Shown here in pieces: positions 36,150-44,596 of a stretch of 64,000 nt of DNA; within the stretch, counting starts at the first letter, position 1, and each line of letters begins with the position of its first letter. The notes beneath the pieces are model-generated. The model made no database searches. It worked only from the letters and a program-made list of their open reading frames with translations, and had not been told where the DNA came from. This stretch comes from Sulfurimonas sp. HSL3-2 (GTDB lineage Bacteria; Campylobacterota; Campylobacteria; Campylobacterales; Sulfurimonadaceae): the NCBI RefSeq assembly GCF_039645965.1, contig NZ_CP147917.1, forward strand, positions 1,860,001 through 1,924,000. The letters run 5' to 3'. Both the position numbers and the translations under genes were made by a program.

Positions 36150-36493
36150 TCTTTAATACGAGCTTTTTTACCTGCAAGATCACGAAGATAGAACAGTTTC
36201 GCACGACGTACACGACCGCGACGGATAACAGTTATCTCGTTGATGCTATCAGTATAGATTGGGAAGATTCTCTCTATTCCAACACCGTTAGCGCCAATTT
36301 TACGAACAGTGATAGTTCTACCAGTTCCCTCACCACGAATTGCTATACAAACACCTTCGTAATTTTGAACACGAGTTTTATCACCCTCTTTAATAGTTAC
36401 CGCTAAACGAACAGTATCACCAGCACGAAAATCTGGAATGTTTTTCTCAGCTGTTTGTGCTTTTTCGAAATTTTCAATATACTTATTTCTCAT
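36134..36493 (-). CDS. rplS: 50S ribosomal protein L19
   Basis: The 119-residue L19 sits at the 30S-50S interface. It has the signature [38 protein letters not shown], and the basic C-terminus [20 protein letters not shown]. Length is normal. It overlaps the end of trmD by 11 bases, and closes the rpsP-khpA-rimM-trmD-rplS operon. Confidence 0.97.
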   Translation of the reverse strand: MRNKYIENFEKAQTAEKNIPDFRAGDTVRLAVTIKEGDKTRVQNYEGVCIAIRGEGTGRTITVRKIGANGVGIERIFPIYTDSINEITVIRRGRVRRAKLFYLRDLAGKKARIKELRRK

Positions 36494-37187
36494 AAGATTT
36501 CCTTGTATTATGCTTCAAATGCCTACCCGGACGAAAAAAAGAGGTTTTACATTCTGATAAAGCAAATTTTAGTGTGCGAATTTTACTATGATTTCCCTTT
36601 AAAAATTCTGATGGGACATTTTTTTCTTTATAAATTTGCGGTTTGGTAAAAGACGGGGCTTCTAACAGCTCACTTTCGAAGCTCTCGACTTCCAAAGATT
36701 CACTGTTTCCAAGTACTCCGTCGATGTTTCTCACAATAGCGTCACACATCACTAATGACGGCAGTTCGCCGCCTGTAAGAATGTAATCGCCTATGCTAAA
36801 GACCTCATCCGCATACTCTTCTATCACTCTCTCATCGATACCTTCATATCTACCGCTTACAAAAACAATATGTTTTTTATTTGCCAGACGTTTTGCATCG
36901 TTTTGTACAAATCTTTTTGCAACGGGAGTGACAAAGATCACATAAGCATCCTCGTCCTCTTCTTTTATACTGTCTAAAGTATCATAAAGAGGCTGAGGAG
37001 ACATAAGCATCCCTGCCCCACCGCCAAATGCAGTATCGTCGACTTTTTTGTGTTTTGAATCACTAAAGTCTCTCGGATTGACATAGTTGATACTAAAAAG
37101 ATCTTTTTCTATCGCACGTGAAAGAATAGAGTCTTGGAAGTATCCATCTATCAGATTAGAAAAAAGAGTGACAAAGGTAAAACGCAT
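36483..37187 (-). CDS. trmD: tRNA (guanine37-N1)-methyltransferase
   Basis: TrmD methylates G37 next to the anticodon, preventing frameshifts. The 234-residue protein has the SPOUT trefoil-knot motifs: [36 protein letters not shown] and [20 protein letters not shown]. The C-terminal domain is complete. It lies 12 bases after rimM in the standard ribosomal operon. Confidence 0.96.
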   Translation of the reverse strand: MRFTFVTLFSNLIDGYFQDSILSRAIEKDLFSINYVNPRDFSDSKHKKVDDTAFGGGAGMLMSPQPLYDTLDSIKEEDEDAYVIFVTPVAKRFVQNDAKRLANKKHIVFVSGRYEGIDERVIEEYADEVFSIGDYILTGGELPSLVMCDAIVRNIDGVLGNSESLEVESFESELLEAPSFTKPQIYKEKNVPSEFLKGNHSKIRTLKFALSECKTSFFRPGRHLKHNTRKSYEK

Positions 37188-37199
37188 GATCTCTCTTTT

Positions 37200-37739
37200 T
37201 TATGATGCTTTTAAGATATCAAGTCCGCCGTTGACTTCTATTATCTTTTTATCGATATCTACCGAGATGACAAAATGATCTTGGTAGGGAATCAAAAAAG
37301 ATTTCGGAAGATCTTTTTCTACTAACGAGATATCAGTAATAACTGTCAGATAGTCGGTAGCACCGATACGATCGACCTCATCCACTACACCCAAAAGCTG
37401 TCCATTTTCATAGACTTGACAATCTTCGATATCAAAGTAAAAATACTGACCCTCTTGGAGGTCTATATTTTTTCTTGTGTCTTCATACGTCGTATAGATC
37501 TTTTCATTCGTAAAACGTTTTGCGTCTTCCGGATTATTGACACCGACGATCTTTATAAGAGAACGGTCATGATCTACTTTTGAGAGTTCGATAGTGCGAT
37601 TTTTACTTATAAAAAATTTTGCACCTTTTACGAATTGTTCGGGGAAATCACTTTTAATATGAAGTTTCATATCGCCGCCAAGACCAACGGCCTTGCCTAT
37701 AGTGGCGATATGAAGGAGTTTATCTGATCGGTTCGACAT
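37200..37739 (-). CDS. rimM: Ribosome maturation factor RimM
   Basis: RimM binds ribosomal protein S19 and helps 16S maturation. The 179 residues hold an N-terminal RimM domain (IATIGKAVGLGGDMKLHIKSD) and a C-terminal PRC-barrel with QYFYFDIEDCQVYENGQLLG and SFLIPYQDHFVISVDIDKKI. It overlaps khpA by 20 bases, a stronger overlap than elsewhere in this operon. Confidence 0.94.
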   Translation of the reverse strand: MSNRSDKLLHIATIGKAVGLGGDMKLHIKSDFPEQFVKGAKFFISKNRTIELSKVDHDRSLIKIVGVNNPEDAKRFTNEKIYTTYEDTRKNIDLQEGQYFYFDIEDCQVYENGQLLGVVDEVDRIGATDYLTVITDISLVEKDLPKSFLIPYQDHFVISVDIDKKIIEVNGGLDILKAS

Positions 37740-37959
37740 TTATACGGTAACTCTTACCATCTTTAGCTTTACAGCCAGAGATCACTGTCTTGATCGCACC
37801 GATCATCTTGCCCTCTTTACCTATCAGTTTACCAACGTCTACTTGATTGGCATAGAGTACGATCTCTACTAAATCGTCGCTCTCTTTTGACTCCACCTTA
37901 ATCTCATTTGGATATGTTGCTATTAAACGGGCAAATTCAGCGACGAAGTTAGTTATCAT
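37720..37959 (-). CDS. khpA: KH-domain RNA-binding protein KhpA
   Basis: A 79-residue single KH domain, placed between rpsP and rimM as in many bacteria. The KH core VDVGKLIGKEGKMIGAIKTV contains the GxxG-type loop (GKEG). KhpA pairs with KhpB (Jag) in Gram-positives to bind RNA; a role in ribosome or small RNA biology is likely here but not shown. Its ATG is 2 bases from the rpsP stop. Confidence 0.9.
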   Translation of the reverse strand: MITNFVAEFARLIATYPNEIKVESKESDDLVEIVLYANQVDVGKLIGKEGKMIGAIKTVISGCKAKDGKSYRINVEPIR

Positions 37960-37961
37960 TA

Positions 37962-38189
37962 TTATTTACCAGTGATTTTTTTAACGCGGTCACTCATTTT
38001 AGCACCAACGCTTAACCAGTAGTCAAGACGCTCAGCATCAAATTTCAATGTTTTTTCTTCGTTCATTGGATTGTAGTGTCCGATTAGTTCGATCCATCCA
38101 CCATCTCTACGTTTACGAGAATCTGTTACCACGATACGGTAAAATGGTTTTTTGTTACGACCCATACGAGTAAGTCTAATTGTTGTCAT
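37962..38189 (-). CDS. rpsP: 30S ribosomal protein S16
   Basis: The 75-residue S16 shows [20 protein letters not shown] and the [20 protein letters not shown] block. Length is typical of the phylum. It is first in the rpsP-khpA-rimM-trmD-rplS operon, with a TATAAT box 48 bases upstream and AAGGA before the ATG. Confidence 0.97.
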   Translation of the reverse strand: MTTIRLTRMGRNKKPFYRIVVTDSRKRRDGGWIELIGHYNPMNEEKTLKFDAERLDYWLSVGAKMSDRVKKITGK

Positions 38190-38236
38190 TAGTTTTCCTT
38201 GGAATAATATAGTATAGGGGAATGTCGCAAAATAAA

Positions 38237-38242
38237 ATTATA
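38237..38242 (-). promoter_or_regulatory. -10 box of the rpsP operon
   Basis: TATAAT on the minus strand predicts a start near 38230 and a leader of about 41 bases. The remaining gap to ffh contains only a short hairpin, CGCC-TTTT-GGCG at 38265-38276, of uncertain purpose. It could belong to a weak end signal or to an RNA leader from an earlier start. Confidence 0.55.
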
Positions 38243-38362
38243 GTAGTTTTATGATGCCTCTTACCGCCTTTTGGCGTTATATACAGCTCACAATCACAGA
38301 GGGATTATTTTGAGAGCCAAAACGATAACGCAATTGTACTAAAATTTTTAGTAAAAGTAAAG

Positions 38363-39715
38363 TTATCTTCTCAGGGCGTTCAATCCGCCGCCGCCCATCT
38401 GGCTCATCATGTTCTGCAGATCCTGCATCCCTTTTTTGCTAGAGAACTTCTTAGCCATCTTACCCGCATTTTTAAACTGTTTTAACACACGGTTTACCTC
38501 AGCTTGGCTAAGTCCGCATCCTTGTGCTATTCTCTGTTTTCTAGAGTTGTTTAAAAGTTCAGGGTCCTCACGCTCTTTTGGAGTCATTGACGAGACCATC
38601 GCTTTGATCTGCTTCAGCTCTTGCGAGTTATCCAGATCAAAGTCTTTTAATGCTCCTGCCATACCTGACATACCCGGGATCATACCGATGAGAGATTTCA
38701 TACTTCCCATCTTTTTCATACTTTCCATCTGCTCTAAAAAGTCATTGAAATTAAACTGACCTTTTTTGATCTTTTTGGTCATCGCTTTAGCTTGTTTCTC
38801 ATCGATGATATTAGCCGTTTTTTCAGCCAGACCTTCGATGTCTCCAAGACCCATTAGACGGTTTACGATACGTTCCGGGATAAAGACCTCAAGGTCTTCC
38901 ATCTTTTCACCGCTACCGATAAAACGAAGAGGGACTTCTACCTGAGATGAAAGTCCAAGTGCGACACCGCCTTTTGAATCACCGTCGTATTTACTTAATA
39001 TAACCCCGTCGATACCTATCTGCTCTTTAAAGCTGATAGCAGTTTTGACCGAGTCTTGACCGGTAAGTGAATCGGCTACATAAAAGATCTCGTCAGGTTT
39101 TGCAACTGTTTTAACCTCTTTTAGCTCACTCATCAACTCTTCATCGATCGCCAGACGGCCTGCCGTATCTATAAGAACGACATCAAAAAGTTTTGTGTCC
39201 GCATATGCCAGCGCCGCTTTTACGACCTCTACAGGGTTCTTATTTGCTTCATCTTCATACAGTTCTACTTCGATCTTTGAAGTTATCTGACGAAGCTGTT
39301 CGACTGCTGCTAAACGCTGTAGATCGGCTGCAACGACTAGGACTCTTTTCTTTTTGTTTTTAAGATAAAGTGCAAGTTTTCCAGTAGTCGTAGTTTTCCC
39401 TGAACCTTGAAGACCTGTCATAAGGATGACTGTCGGAGGATTCGGTGCAAAAATGAAGCCTTTGTTCCCGCCGACTTCAAGAAGAGAGTATAGAGTCTCT
39501 CTTAAAGCTTCAAGGAACTGATCTTTTCCGATCCCTTTTAGCTTTGTCTTTAGCTCTACATTTTGTATTAGGTCTTTTACAACTTTGTGATTTACATCAG
39601 CTTTTAAAAGAGCTTTTTTAAGCTCTCCCGTTGCTTTTGTAAGAGACTTTTCATCATCATGAAAACGTATCTTTTTTATTGCAGATGTAAACGAGTCGGT
39701 CAATGTATCAAACAT
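38363..39715 (-). CDS. ffh: Signal recognition particle protein Ffh
   Basis: Ffh binds signal sequences of nascent membrane proteins with 4.5S RNA and hands them to FtsY. The 450 residues contain the N domain, the G domain (GLQGSGKTTTTGKLALYL, VVAADLQRLAAVEQL, LIDTAGRLAIDEEL, LSKYDGDSKGGVALG), and a Met-rich M domain (MESMKKMGSMKSLIGMIPGM). The C-terminal LQNMMSQMGGGG is typical. Start is ATG with AGGATAG upstream. Confidence 0.97.
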   Translation of the reverse strand: MFDTLTDSFTSAIKKIRFHDDEKSLTKATGELKKALLKADVNHKVVKDLIQNVELKTKLKGIGKDQFLEALRETLYSLLEVGGNKGFIFAPNPPTVILMTGLQGSGKTTTTGKLALYLKNKKKRVLVVAADLQRLAAVEQLRQITSKIEVELYEDEANKNPVEVVKAALAYADTKLFDVVLIDTAGRLAIDEELMSELKEVKTVAKPDEIFYVADSLTGQDSVKTAISFKEQIGIDGVILSKYDGDSKGGVALGLSSQVEVPLRFIGSGEKMEDLEVFIPERIVNRLMGLGDIEGLAEKTANIIDEKQAKAMTKKIKKGQFNFNDFLEQMESMKKMGSMKSLIGMIPGMSGMAGALKDFDLDNSQELKQIKAMVSSMTPKEREDPELLNNSRKQRIAQGCGLSQAEVNRVLKQFKNAGKMAKKFSSKKGMQDLQNMMSQMGGGGLNALRR

Positions 39716-39746
39716 AAAACTATCCTAAATATATTTAAAGTGTCAA

Positions 39747-39752
39747 ATTGTA
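39747..39752 (-). promoter_or_regulatory. Extended -10 box of ffh
   Basis: TGATACAAT on the minus strand is an extended -10 (TGnTACAAT), 32 bases before the ffh ATG, giving a leader of about 25 bases. Confidence 0.5.
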
Positions 39753-39774
39753 TCAAAAGCTTGCTTAGAAAAAT

Positions 39775-40512
39775 TTATGATTCAAAGTGCTTAAATGCTG
39801 TCGGTTCTGGAGCCTCGAAAGTCATCCCCAACAGTACTACTTTTCTCGCATGAAGCATCACACGCTTGTAACGTCTTCCGCCGTACTGCTCATCTCCGAT
39901 GATCGGAAAATCGATGCTTCTTAAGTGCGCACGGATCTGGTGTGTACGTCCGTGATGGATCACACACTTCACCTTCGTCTTTTTGCCGCTTACGATCTCA
40001 GGTGTGACCTCGGTACGTGCAGGTTTTCCCTTTTTAGAGACTTTTGAATAAGCCTTGTTGTTCTTCTTCTCAGTGATGATACCTTTGTCGATATCGACAC
40101 TCTCTACCAAGATACCGTCGATCCAAGCCGAGTACTCTTTATATACAGTGTCTTTTTTAAACTCTTTGATCGCTTTTTCACGGAACTCTTCATTTTTCAC
40201 AAGCATCAAAACACCGCTTGTCTCACGGTCAAGTCTGTGAAGAAGTTTCGCGCCTTTAAACTGACGCTCAACTTCGTCTGAGTTTACAAATGCCGGTTTG
40301 TCTACGACTATCAAGTCATCGTTTTCAAAAATAGGTCTGATCTTTTCGATCTTTTCAACTCTGAACTTTGTCTTAGTATCGATATCTCCGCGGGCGATCA
40401 TCACTTTTTTATTGCCTGCGTAGACAAGACCTCTGTCTATAAGAGATTTTGCCTCGTTATTCGAGATCCCCTCTTGGGCTGCCAATACTTTATATGCTTT
40501 ATCTTTTTCCAT
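39775..40512 (-). CDS. RluA-family pseudouridine synthase
   Basis: The 245-residue enzyme modifies uridines in rRNA or tRNA. It has the catalytic signature LLHRLDRETSGVLMLVK (Asp in RLD) and the later RTHQIRAHLRSIDFPIIGDE block. A short S4-like N-terminal segment (VLAAQEGISNNEAKSLIDRG) could bind RNA. It is smaller than E. coli RluA/C/D enzymes. Target position is unknown. It is the last gene of the waaA operon, 27 bases downstream. Confidence 0.9.
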   Translation of the reverse strand: MEKDKAYKVLAAQEGISNNEAKSLIDRGLVYAGNKKVMIARGDIDTKTKFRVEKIEKIRPIFENDDLIVVDKPAFVNSDEVERQFKGAKLLHRLDRETSGVLMLVKNEEFREKAIKEFKKDTVYKEYSAWIDGILVESVDIDKGIITEKKNNKAYSKVSKKGKPARTEVTPEIVSGKKTKVKCVIHHGRTHQIRAHLRSIDFPIIGDEQYGGRRYKRVMLHARKVVLLGMTFEAPEPTAFKHFES

Positions 40513-40539
40513 TTTTAATTCCTTGAGTAAAATCCTGTT

Positions 40540-41703
40540 TTAACTCTCTATGTATTTTATCACTCTATCCAAATCTATCTGCTCATCTACAGATGAAGGA
40601 GGTAGATTCTGTGCCTCTTCCAACGCATTGCAAAGTTCATCGTTTTCGATGTACTGAACATGATGGACATACTTAAACAGCTCTTTTTGATCGTGAAAAT
40701 GTTTACCTGTTATGATCTTACACCCAAAATGAGCCGGTTCGAGCGGATTATGCCCGCCGACATCCTCTTTAAACGCTCCGCCTAAGACTGCGATATCGCT
40801 TATCTTATAGATGTTGTTGAGTTCACCCATCATATCTACTAAAACGATCTCTGTAGATAAACTTTTATCTTCACTGAAACGGTTTACATGTAAGCTGTTC
40901 TGATTACAAAATTCAACCAAGATCTTATATACCGCTTCAAATCTTTCAGGATGACGCGGAACGACTATGAGCTTGGCTGCATTGTTTTTTATATACTCTT
41001 TATAGCCCTCTAAGACTACCTTCTCTTCACCATCGTGAGTACTTGCCGCGACTATGGTAGTGATGTCCGGTTTCTCATACTCTTTTGTGCTTTCGATCTT
41101 TTGAGCCAGTTTGATGTTTCCGACTATCTCTATATCTTTAGCACCCAACGTCTCAAAACGAAATGCATCGATCTCGCTTTGGCAAAAGATCTTATCGACG
41201 TTTGCCAGCAGGCGTCTGTAAAACCAGCCCATCTTCATATACTTTTTAACGCTTTTATCTGAGATACGCGCATTTAAAAGCACGACTTTCCCGCCTCTTG
41301 CTGCCACTACGGCAAAAAGCATATACCAAAACTCCGCTTCGAGCACTACCACCATCTTTTGCGGTTTGATCCAAAACGGCAGAAACATCTCATACGGAAG
41401 ATATCTTAGATCGACTCCATACTTCTTTGCTTCATTTTGTCCGGTTTGTGTGATGGTGGTTATCTTGACATTCTCTTTGTCGATACTGTCTAGAATCGGT
41501 TTAAGTGCTCTGCTTTCGCCAAGCGAACAGACATGAAACCATATACCGTTACTATTTTTAAATCTTGGATTGTTAAAAAGAAAAAAACGTGATGGGATAG
41601 ACTCTTTGTATTTTTGTTTAAAAGACAAAGATATCAAAAGCGGCAGTGCCAGAATATAGAGCACTACGCTTAAGATATAATAGATGAAGGAAAATGGCCT
41701 CAA
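40540..41703 (-). CDS. waaA: Kdo transferase
   Basis: WaaA (KdtA) attaches Kdo to lipid A at the inner membrane. The GT30 enzyme starts MRPFSFIYYILSVVLYILAL, a TM anchor, and has WFHVCSLGESRALKPI, VEAEFWYMLFAVVAARGG and GGAFKEDVGGHNPLEPAHFG. I choose TTG 41703, which lies just after the upstream stop codon. The ORF is open to an ATG at 41757, which would overlap the zinc-ribbon gene by 52 bases and add 18 unusual residues before the anchor. One TTACATGTAA copy is read as LHVNR. Confidence 0.9.
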   Translation of the reverse strand: MRPFSFIYYILSVVLYILALPLLISLSFKQKYKESIPSRFFLFNNPRFKNSNGIWFHVCSLGESRALKPILDSIDKENVKITTITQTGQNEAKKYGVDLRYLPYEMFLPFWIKPQKMVVVLEAEFWYMLFAVVAARGGKVVLLNARISDKSVKKYMKMGWFYRRLLANVDKIFCQSEIDAFRFETLGAKDIEIVGNIKLAQKIESTKEYEKPDITTIVAASTHDGEEKVVLEGYKEYIKNNAAKLIVVPRHPERFEAVYKILVEFCNQNSLHVNRFSEDKSLSTEIVLVDMMGELNNIYKISDIAVLGGAFKEDVGGHNPLEPAHFGCKIITGKHFHDQKELFKYVHHVQYIENDELCNALEEAQNLPPSSVDEQIDLDRVIKYIES

Positions 41704-41705
41704 GC

Positions 41706-42422
41706 CTATGCTTCTTCGCCCTCGGCCATATATAATATACGACCACAGTGTGGACATGTAACGATCTCTTCACCTTTGATAACGTCCGCATAAACTTTAT
41801 CGTTTACATGCATAAAACATCCCATACATGCTTGTTCTTTTACTGCAACTGCCGTAGTGTTTTTAGCCCAGCGACGAATCTTTTGATAAAAAGCAAGACC
41901 TTTTTGGTTCATCCCGCCTACAAGTTTCTCTTTTCTTGCAAAAACCTCATGACGAGCTTTTTCAATGCTTGCAAGTTTTTCATCAACATCAGCTTTGATC
42001 GCTGACAAGTTTGCGTCTAACTCATTTCTTGTCTGAGTCAACTCTTCAAGCTTCTCTTTTTTTGCTGTGATCAGTTTATCTAAACGTACGATCTCTTCAT
42101 TAGCAAAAGTGACCTGCTCTTTAGCGATCTCTTCTTCAAGTTGTAAAGATTTCATCTCACGTTCAGTTTTTATTTCTGCAGCTTTTTTCTTGTTTTCTTC
42201 AAGCTTTGCAGAAAGTTCAGCTAAATGAAGCTCGTTTTTGTGTTTTTTCAACTCTTCATTTTTCATCTCTTCTTCTAAAGATGAGATCTCATTGTCTAAA
42301 TTGTCTTTTGTTGCAAGAGCTGCTTCATACTTATAGTTAACCTCGTCTATCTGAGGTTCAAAAGCGTCTATCTCTTTGTCAACTTCTGAGAGGTCTATTA
42401 GTTGTTTTAAGTGTTTGTTCAT
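41706..42422 (-). CDS. Zinc-ribbon coiled-coil protein (HP0958/FlgZ-like)
   Basis: The 238-residue protein is almost all coiled coil (residues 10-165, rich in Glu, Lys and Leu). It ends with a four-Cys zinc ribbon, QACMGCFMHVNDKVY with VTCPHCGRILY. This matches Helicobacter HP0958, a chaperone of RpoN and a binder of flagellin mRNA that is needed for flagella. The neighbours, NIF3-like upstream and waaA downstream, are the same order I recall in Helicobacter. Naming by synteny and shape is strong; function here is inferred. Confidence 0.85.
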   Translation of the reverse strand: MNKHLKQLIDLSEVDKEIDAFEPQIDEVNYKYEAALATKDNLDNEISSLEEEMKNEELKKHKNELHLAELSAKLEENKKKAAEIKTEREMKSLQLEEEIAKEQVTFANEEIVRLDKLITAKKEKLEELTQTRNELDANLSAIKADVDEKLASIEKARHEVFARKEKLVGGMNQKGLAFYQKIRRWAKNTTAVAVKEQACMGCFMHVNDKVYADVIKGEEIVTCPHCGRILYMAEGEEA

Positions 42423-42456
42423 CTATTTCCTTTTTGGATGCGGTGCGACAATATCC

Positions 42457-43179
42457 CTATATATATGTGAAAGGGTTTTTTGATTGTGAAATTATAACCG
42501 CTAATCCTAAATTTTCCAAATATGTTGCTAAAATTTTTCCAAAAAATTGTTCACTTTCATAATGACCGATGTCGATCATCGATAAATTTATGGTTTTTGC
42601 TTCCATTGCATCATGATATTTTATGTCACCTGTTAAAAAGCAGTCAGCATCTATGGAGCGCATTAATGAAGCTCCCGAGCCGGTTGTAAGTGCAACGGTT
42701 TTGATACGTTCATGAGCTTTTACACATTTTACATGCGGCAACCCGAAAGCTTCAGAGATTTTGTGTGCAAAATCATCAAATTTCTCATCAACTTCCATAT
42801 AAGCTATAAAACCCTCTTTTTTTACTATCTCCAAACCGAGTACTTTTGTCGCGACATATTCATTTAGATGTGTCTGGTCAAAATTTGTATGCATAGCGAT
42901 ATTCGAGATATTTTTTTGTACCATCTTTCTTATGAGATGTGCCGGATATTGATTGAACTGAAGTTGTTTAATCCCGCCGAAAATAAGCGGATGATGCGTA
43001 ATAAGCAGAGAGTTCTCATCCATCTCCTCTATCAGTTTTTCATCCACATCGATACTGAGATATACTTTGTCTACCTCTTCGTTCAGATCACCAAGAAGAA
43101 GTCCCGAGTTATCCCAGCTTTCCTGTAGTTCAAAGGGTGAGATCTCATCTAAAAAGTTATAGATATCTATCGTTTTCAT
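42457..43179 (-). CDS. NIF3-like dinuclear metal protein
   Basis: A 240-residue member of the NIF3/YbgI family. These are widespread hexameric proteins with two metal ions and debated activity (possibly GTP cyclohydrolase I type 2). Family features are FELQESWDNSGLLLG, the metal site LLITHHPLIFGG, and the C-terminal DCFLTGDIKYHDAMEA and LSMIDIGHYESE. It overlaps the NYN gene by 4 bases. Confidence 0.88.
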   Translation of the reverse strand: MKTIDIYNFLDEISPFELQESWDNSGLLLGDLNEEVDKVYLSIDVDEKLIEEMDENSLLITHHPLIFGGIKQLQFNQYPAHLIRKMVQKNISNIAMHTNFDQTHLNEYVATKVLGLEIVKKEGFIAYMEVDEKFDDFAHKISEAFGLPHVKCVKAHERIKTVALTTGSGASLMRSIDADCFLTGDIKYHDAMEAKTINLSMIDIGHYESEQFFGKILATYLENLGLAVIISQSKNPFTYI

Positions 43180-43922
43180 GCATAACTCCTTGTACGTTTA
43201 CATCTTACGTAAACCGCTTTTGTCTTAAAGCCGGACTCCTCTTTAAACTCGAACATATCGGTGCTCTGCATCAGATCGACAAGCTTTTTAAAGCCGTAAT
43301 TACGGGAATCGAATTCAGGTATCTTGTTGACGATCTTCTGTCCTACAGAACCCAGATAAGACCATCCCGTATAATCAGATGTGTCATCGACTGCATTACG
43401 CAGGATCGCTAAAAGTCTTATATCTTTTGATATATCTTTTATCTCTTTTGATTTTACTGGTTTTCCGGTCTCTTCGATCTCGTCATTTCTCAGGTTCTCC
43501 GTATAGATAAACTTGTCACACGCACTCATAAACGATTTGGGTGTCTTTTTCTCTCCGAATCCGTAAACAGTAAGTCCGCTCTCTCTGATCCTTGACGCCA
43601 GACGTGTAAAATCGCTGTCGCTTGAGACTATACAAAAACCGTCGAAGTTTTGTGCATACAAAAGGTCCATCGCGTCGATGATCATCGCAGAATCGGTCGC
43701 ATTTTTTCCCGTTGTGTATGCAAACTGCTGCATAGGATGGATACCGTGTTCGAGAAGTGCGTTTTTCCATCCTTTGAGTTTTGTATCTGTCCAGTCACCG
43801 TAGATCCTCTTAACACTTGCGACACCGTAGTTTGCTATCTCGTCAAGAAGTCCTTCGATGATCTTGGGCTGTGAGTTATCTGCATCTATAAGTACGGCTA
43901 ATTTTTTTTGTTCACTGCTCAA
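43176..43922 (-). CDS. NYN-domain putative ribonuclease with LOTUS-like C-terminus
   Basis: The 248-residue product starts with a NYN (PIN-like) fold. It shows LAVLIDADNSQPKIIEGLLD, RIYGDWTD, KNATDSAMIIDAMDLLY and CIVSSDSDFTRLASRIRES. The four Asp (ADN, ATD, SSDSD) form the expected metal site of an RNase. Residues 175-245 (DIRLLAILRNAVDDTSDYTG and GWSYLGSVGQKIVNKIPEFD) look like an OST-HTH/LOTUS RNA-binding domain. Start is TTG 43922, overlapping the TPR stop. The RNA target is unknown. Confidence 0.85.
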   Translation of the reverse strand: MSSEQKKLAVLIDADNSQPKIIEGLLDEIANYGVASVKRIYGDWTDTKLKGWKNALLEHGIHPMQQFAYTTGKNATDSAMIIDAMDLLYAQNFDGFCIVSSDSDFTRLASRIRESGLTVYGFGEKKTPKSFMSACDKFIYTENLRNDEIEETGKPVKSKEIKDISKDIRLLAILRNAVDDTSDYTGWSYLGSVGQKIVNKIPEFDSRNYGFKKLVDLMQSTDMFEFKEESGFKTKAVYVRCKRTRSYA

Positions 43923-44512
43923 ACTCTATCCTTGATCTTTTGTATCTCTGCTTTTGCTTCTTCGAGTTCAGGGTTTAACTCCAACGCTTTTTCGTACATC
44001 TTTAAAGCTTCGTCATACTGGTTCATATCTACTAGAAGATTGGCATAATTAAAGTATGTGACATCATACTCATCATCAATCTCTAAAGCTTTTTTATAAT
44101 GCTCTTCAGCCTTGGGAAAATCACCGATCTTTCTAAAAAGTGAAGCCAATGCGTTATGCATTGTATCATTATATTTATCAATGCCCAAAGCCTCTTGATA
44201 GTAGGAGATCGCTTCATTATCTCTCTCCTCTTGTGCCGAGATATATCCCATCTTTCCAAGGATGTCAGGGTTGCTCGGATCTTTTACATTCGCTTCATCC
44301 AAAAGTGCAAAAGCTTTTTGAAGGTCACCCGCCATAAAAGCCTCATCCGCTTTTTTCACCAACTGTTCGGGATCAAACGGAGAGAAACCGTTTTGTGAAC
44401 GCGGAGTCGGTTTATCATTTTGATCGTTGTCTTCTAAATTTTGCACATGCTGATAGACTTTATATGAAAAAAATGCTGCCATGCCTAACATTAGAATTTG
44501 AAATATTGTCAT
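43919..44512 (-). CDS. TPR-repeat membrane-anchored protein
   Basis: The 197-residue protein has one N-terminal hydrophobic segment (IFQILMLGMAAFFSYKVYQH), a linker rich in Asp, Asn and Pro, then about three to four TPR repeats. Examples are AFALLDEANVKDPSNPDIL, EAISYYQEALGIDKYNDTM, KAEEHYKKALEIDDEYDVT and EALKMYEKALELNPELEEA. The TM probably faces the repeats to the cytoplasm or periplasm as a scaffold. It heads the TPR-NYN-NIF3-zinc-ribbon-waaA-rluA operon. Leader is only about 11 bases. Confidence 0.82.
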   Translation of the reverse strand: MTIFQILMLGMAAFFSYKVYQHVQNLEDNDQNDKPTPRSQNGFSPFDPEQLVKKADEAFMAGDLQKAFALLDEANVKDPSNPDILGKMGYISAQEERDNEAISYYQEALGIDKYNDTMHNALASLFRKIGDFPKAEEHYKKALEIDDEYDVTYFNYANLLVDMNQYDEALKMYEKALELNPELEEAKAEIQKIKDRV

Positions 44513-44529
44513 AAGGTTCCTTTTTCGTT

Positions 44530-44565
44530 ATTATAACCTGTTTGTAACCATCTCTACGATATAAT
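44530..44565. promoter_or_regulatory. Divergent -10 boxes for the TPR operon and ppk
   Basis: The minus strand has TATAAT at 44530-44535, with a start near 44523 only about 11 bases before the TPR ATG. The plus strand has TATAAT at 44560-44565, 32 bases before the ppk ATG. Confidence 0.55.
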
Positions 44566-44596
44566 AAGTAAAATTCAATTTATACGGTTTTATATT

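Noticed and set aside
38265-38276. 4.5S RNA gene next to ffh
   Set aside because: The conserved SRP RNA core (GGAAGCAGC-type loop) is not present; only a short hairpin is seen.
41704-41757. N-terminal extension of waaA from ATG 41757
   Set aside because: It would overlap the zinc-ribbon gene by 52 bases and put 18 unusual residues before the membrane anchor; TTG 41703 fits the family better, though the ATG is not excluded.
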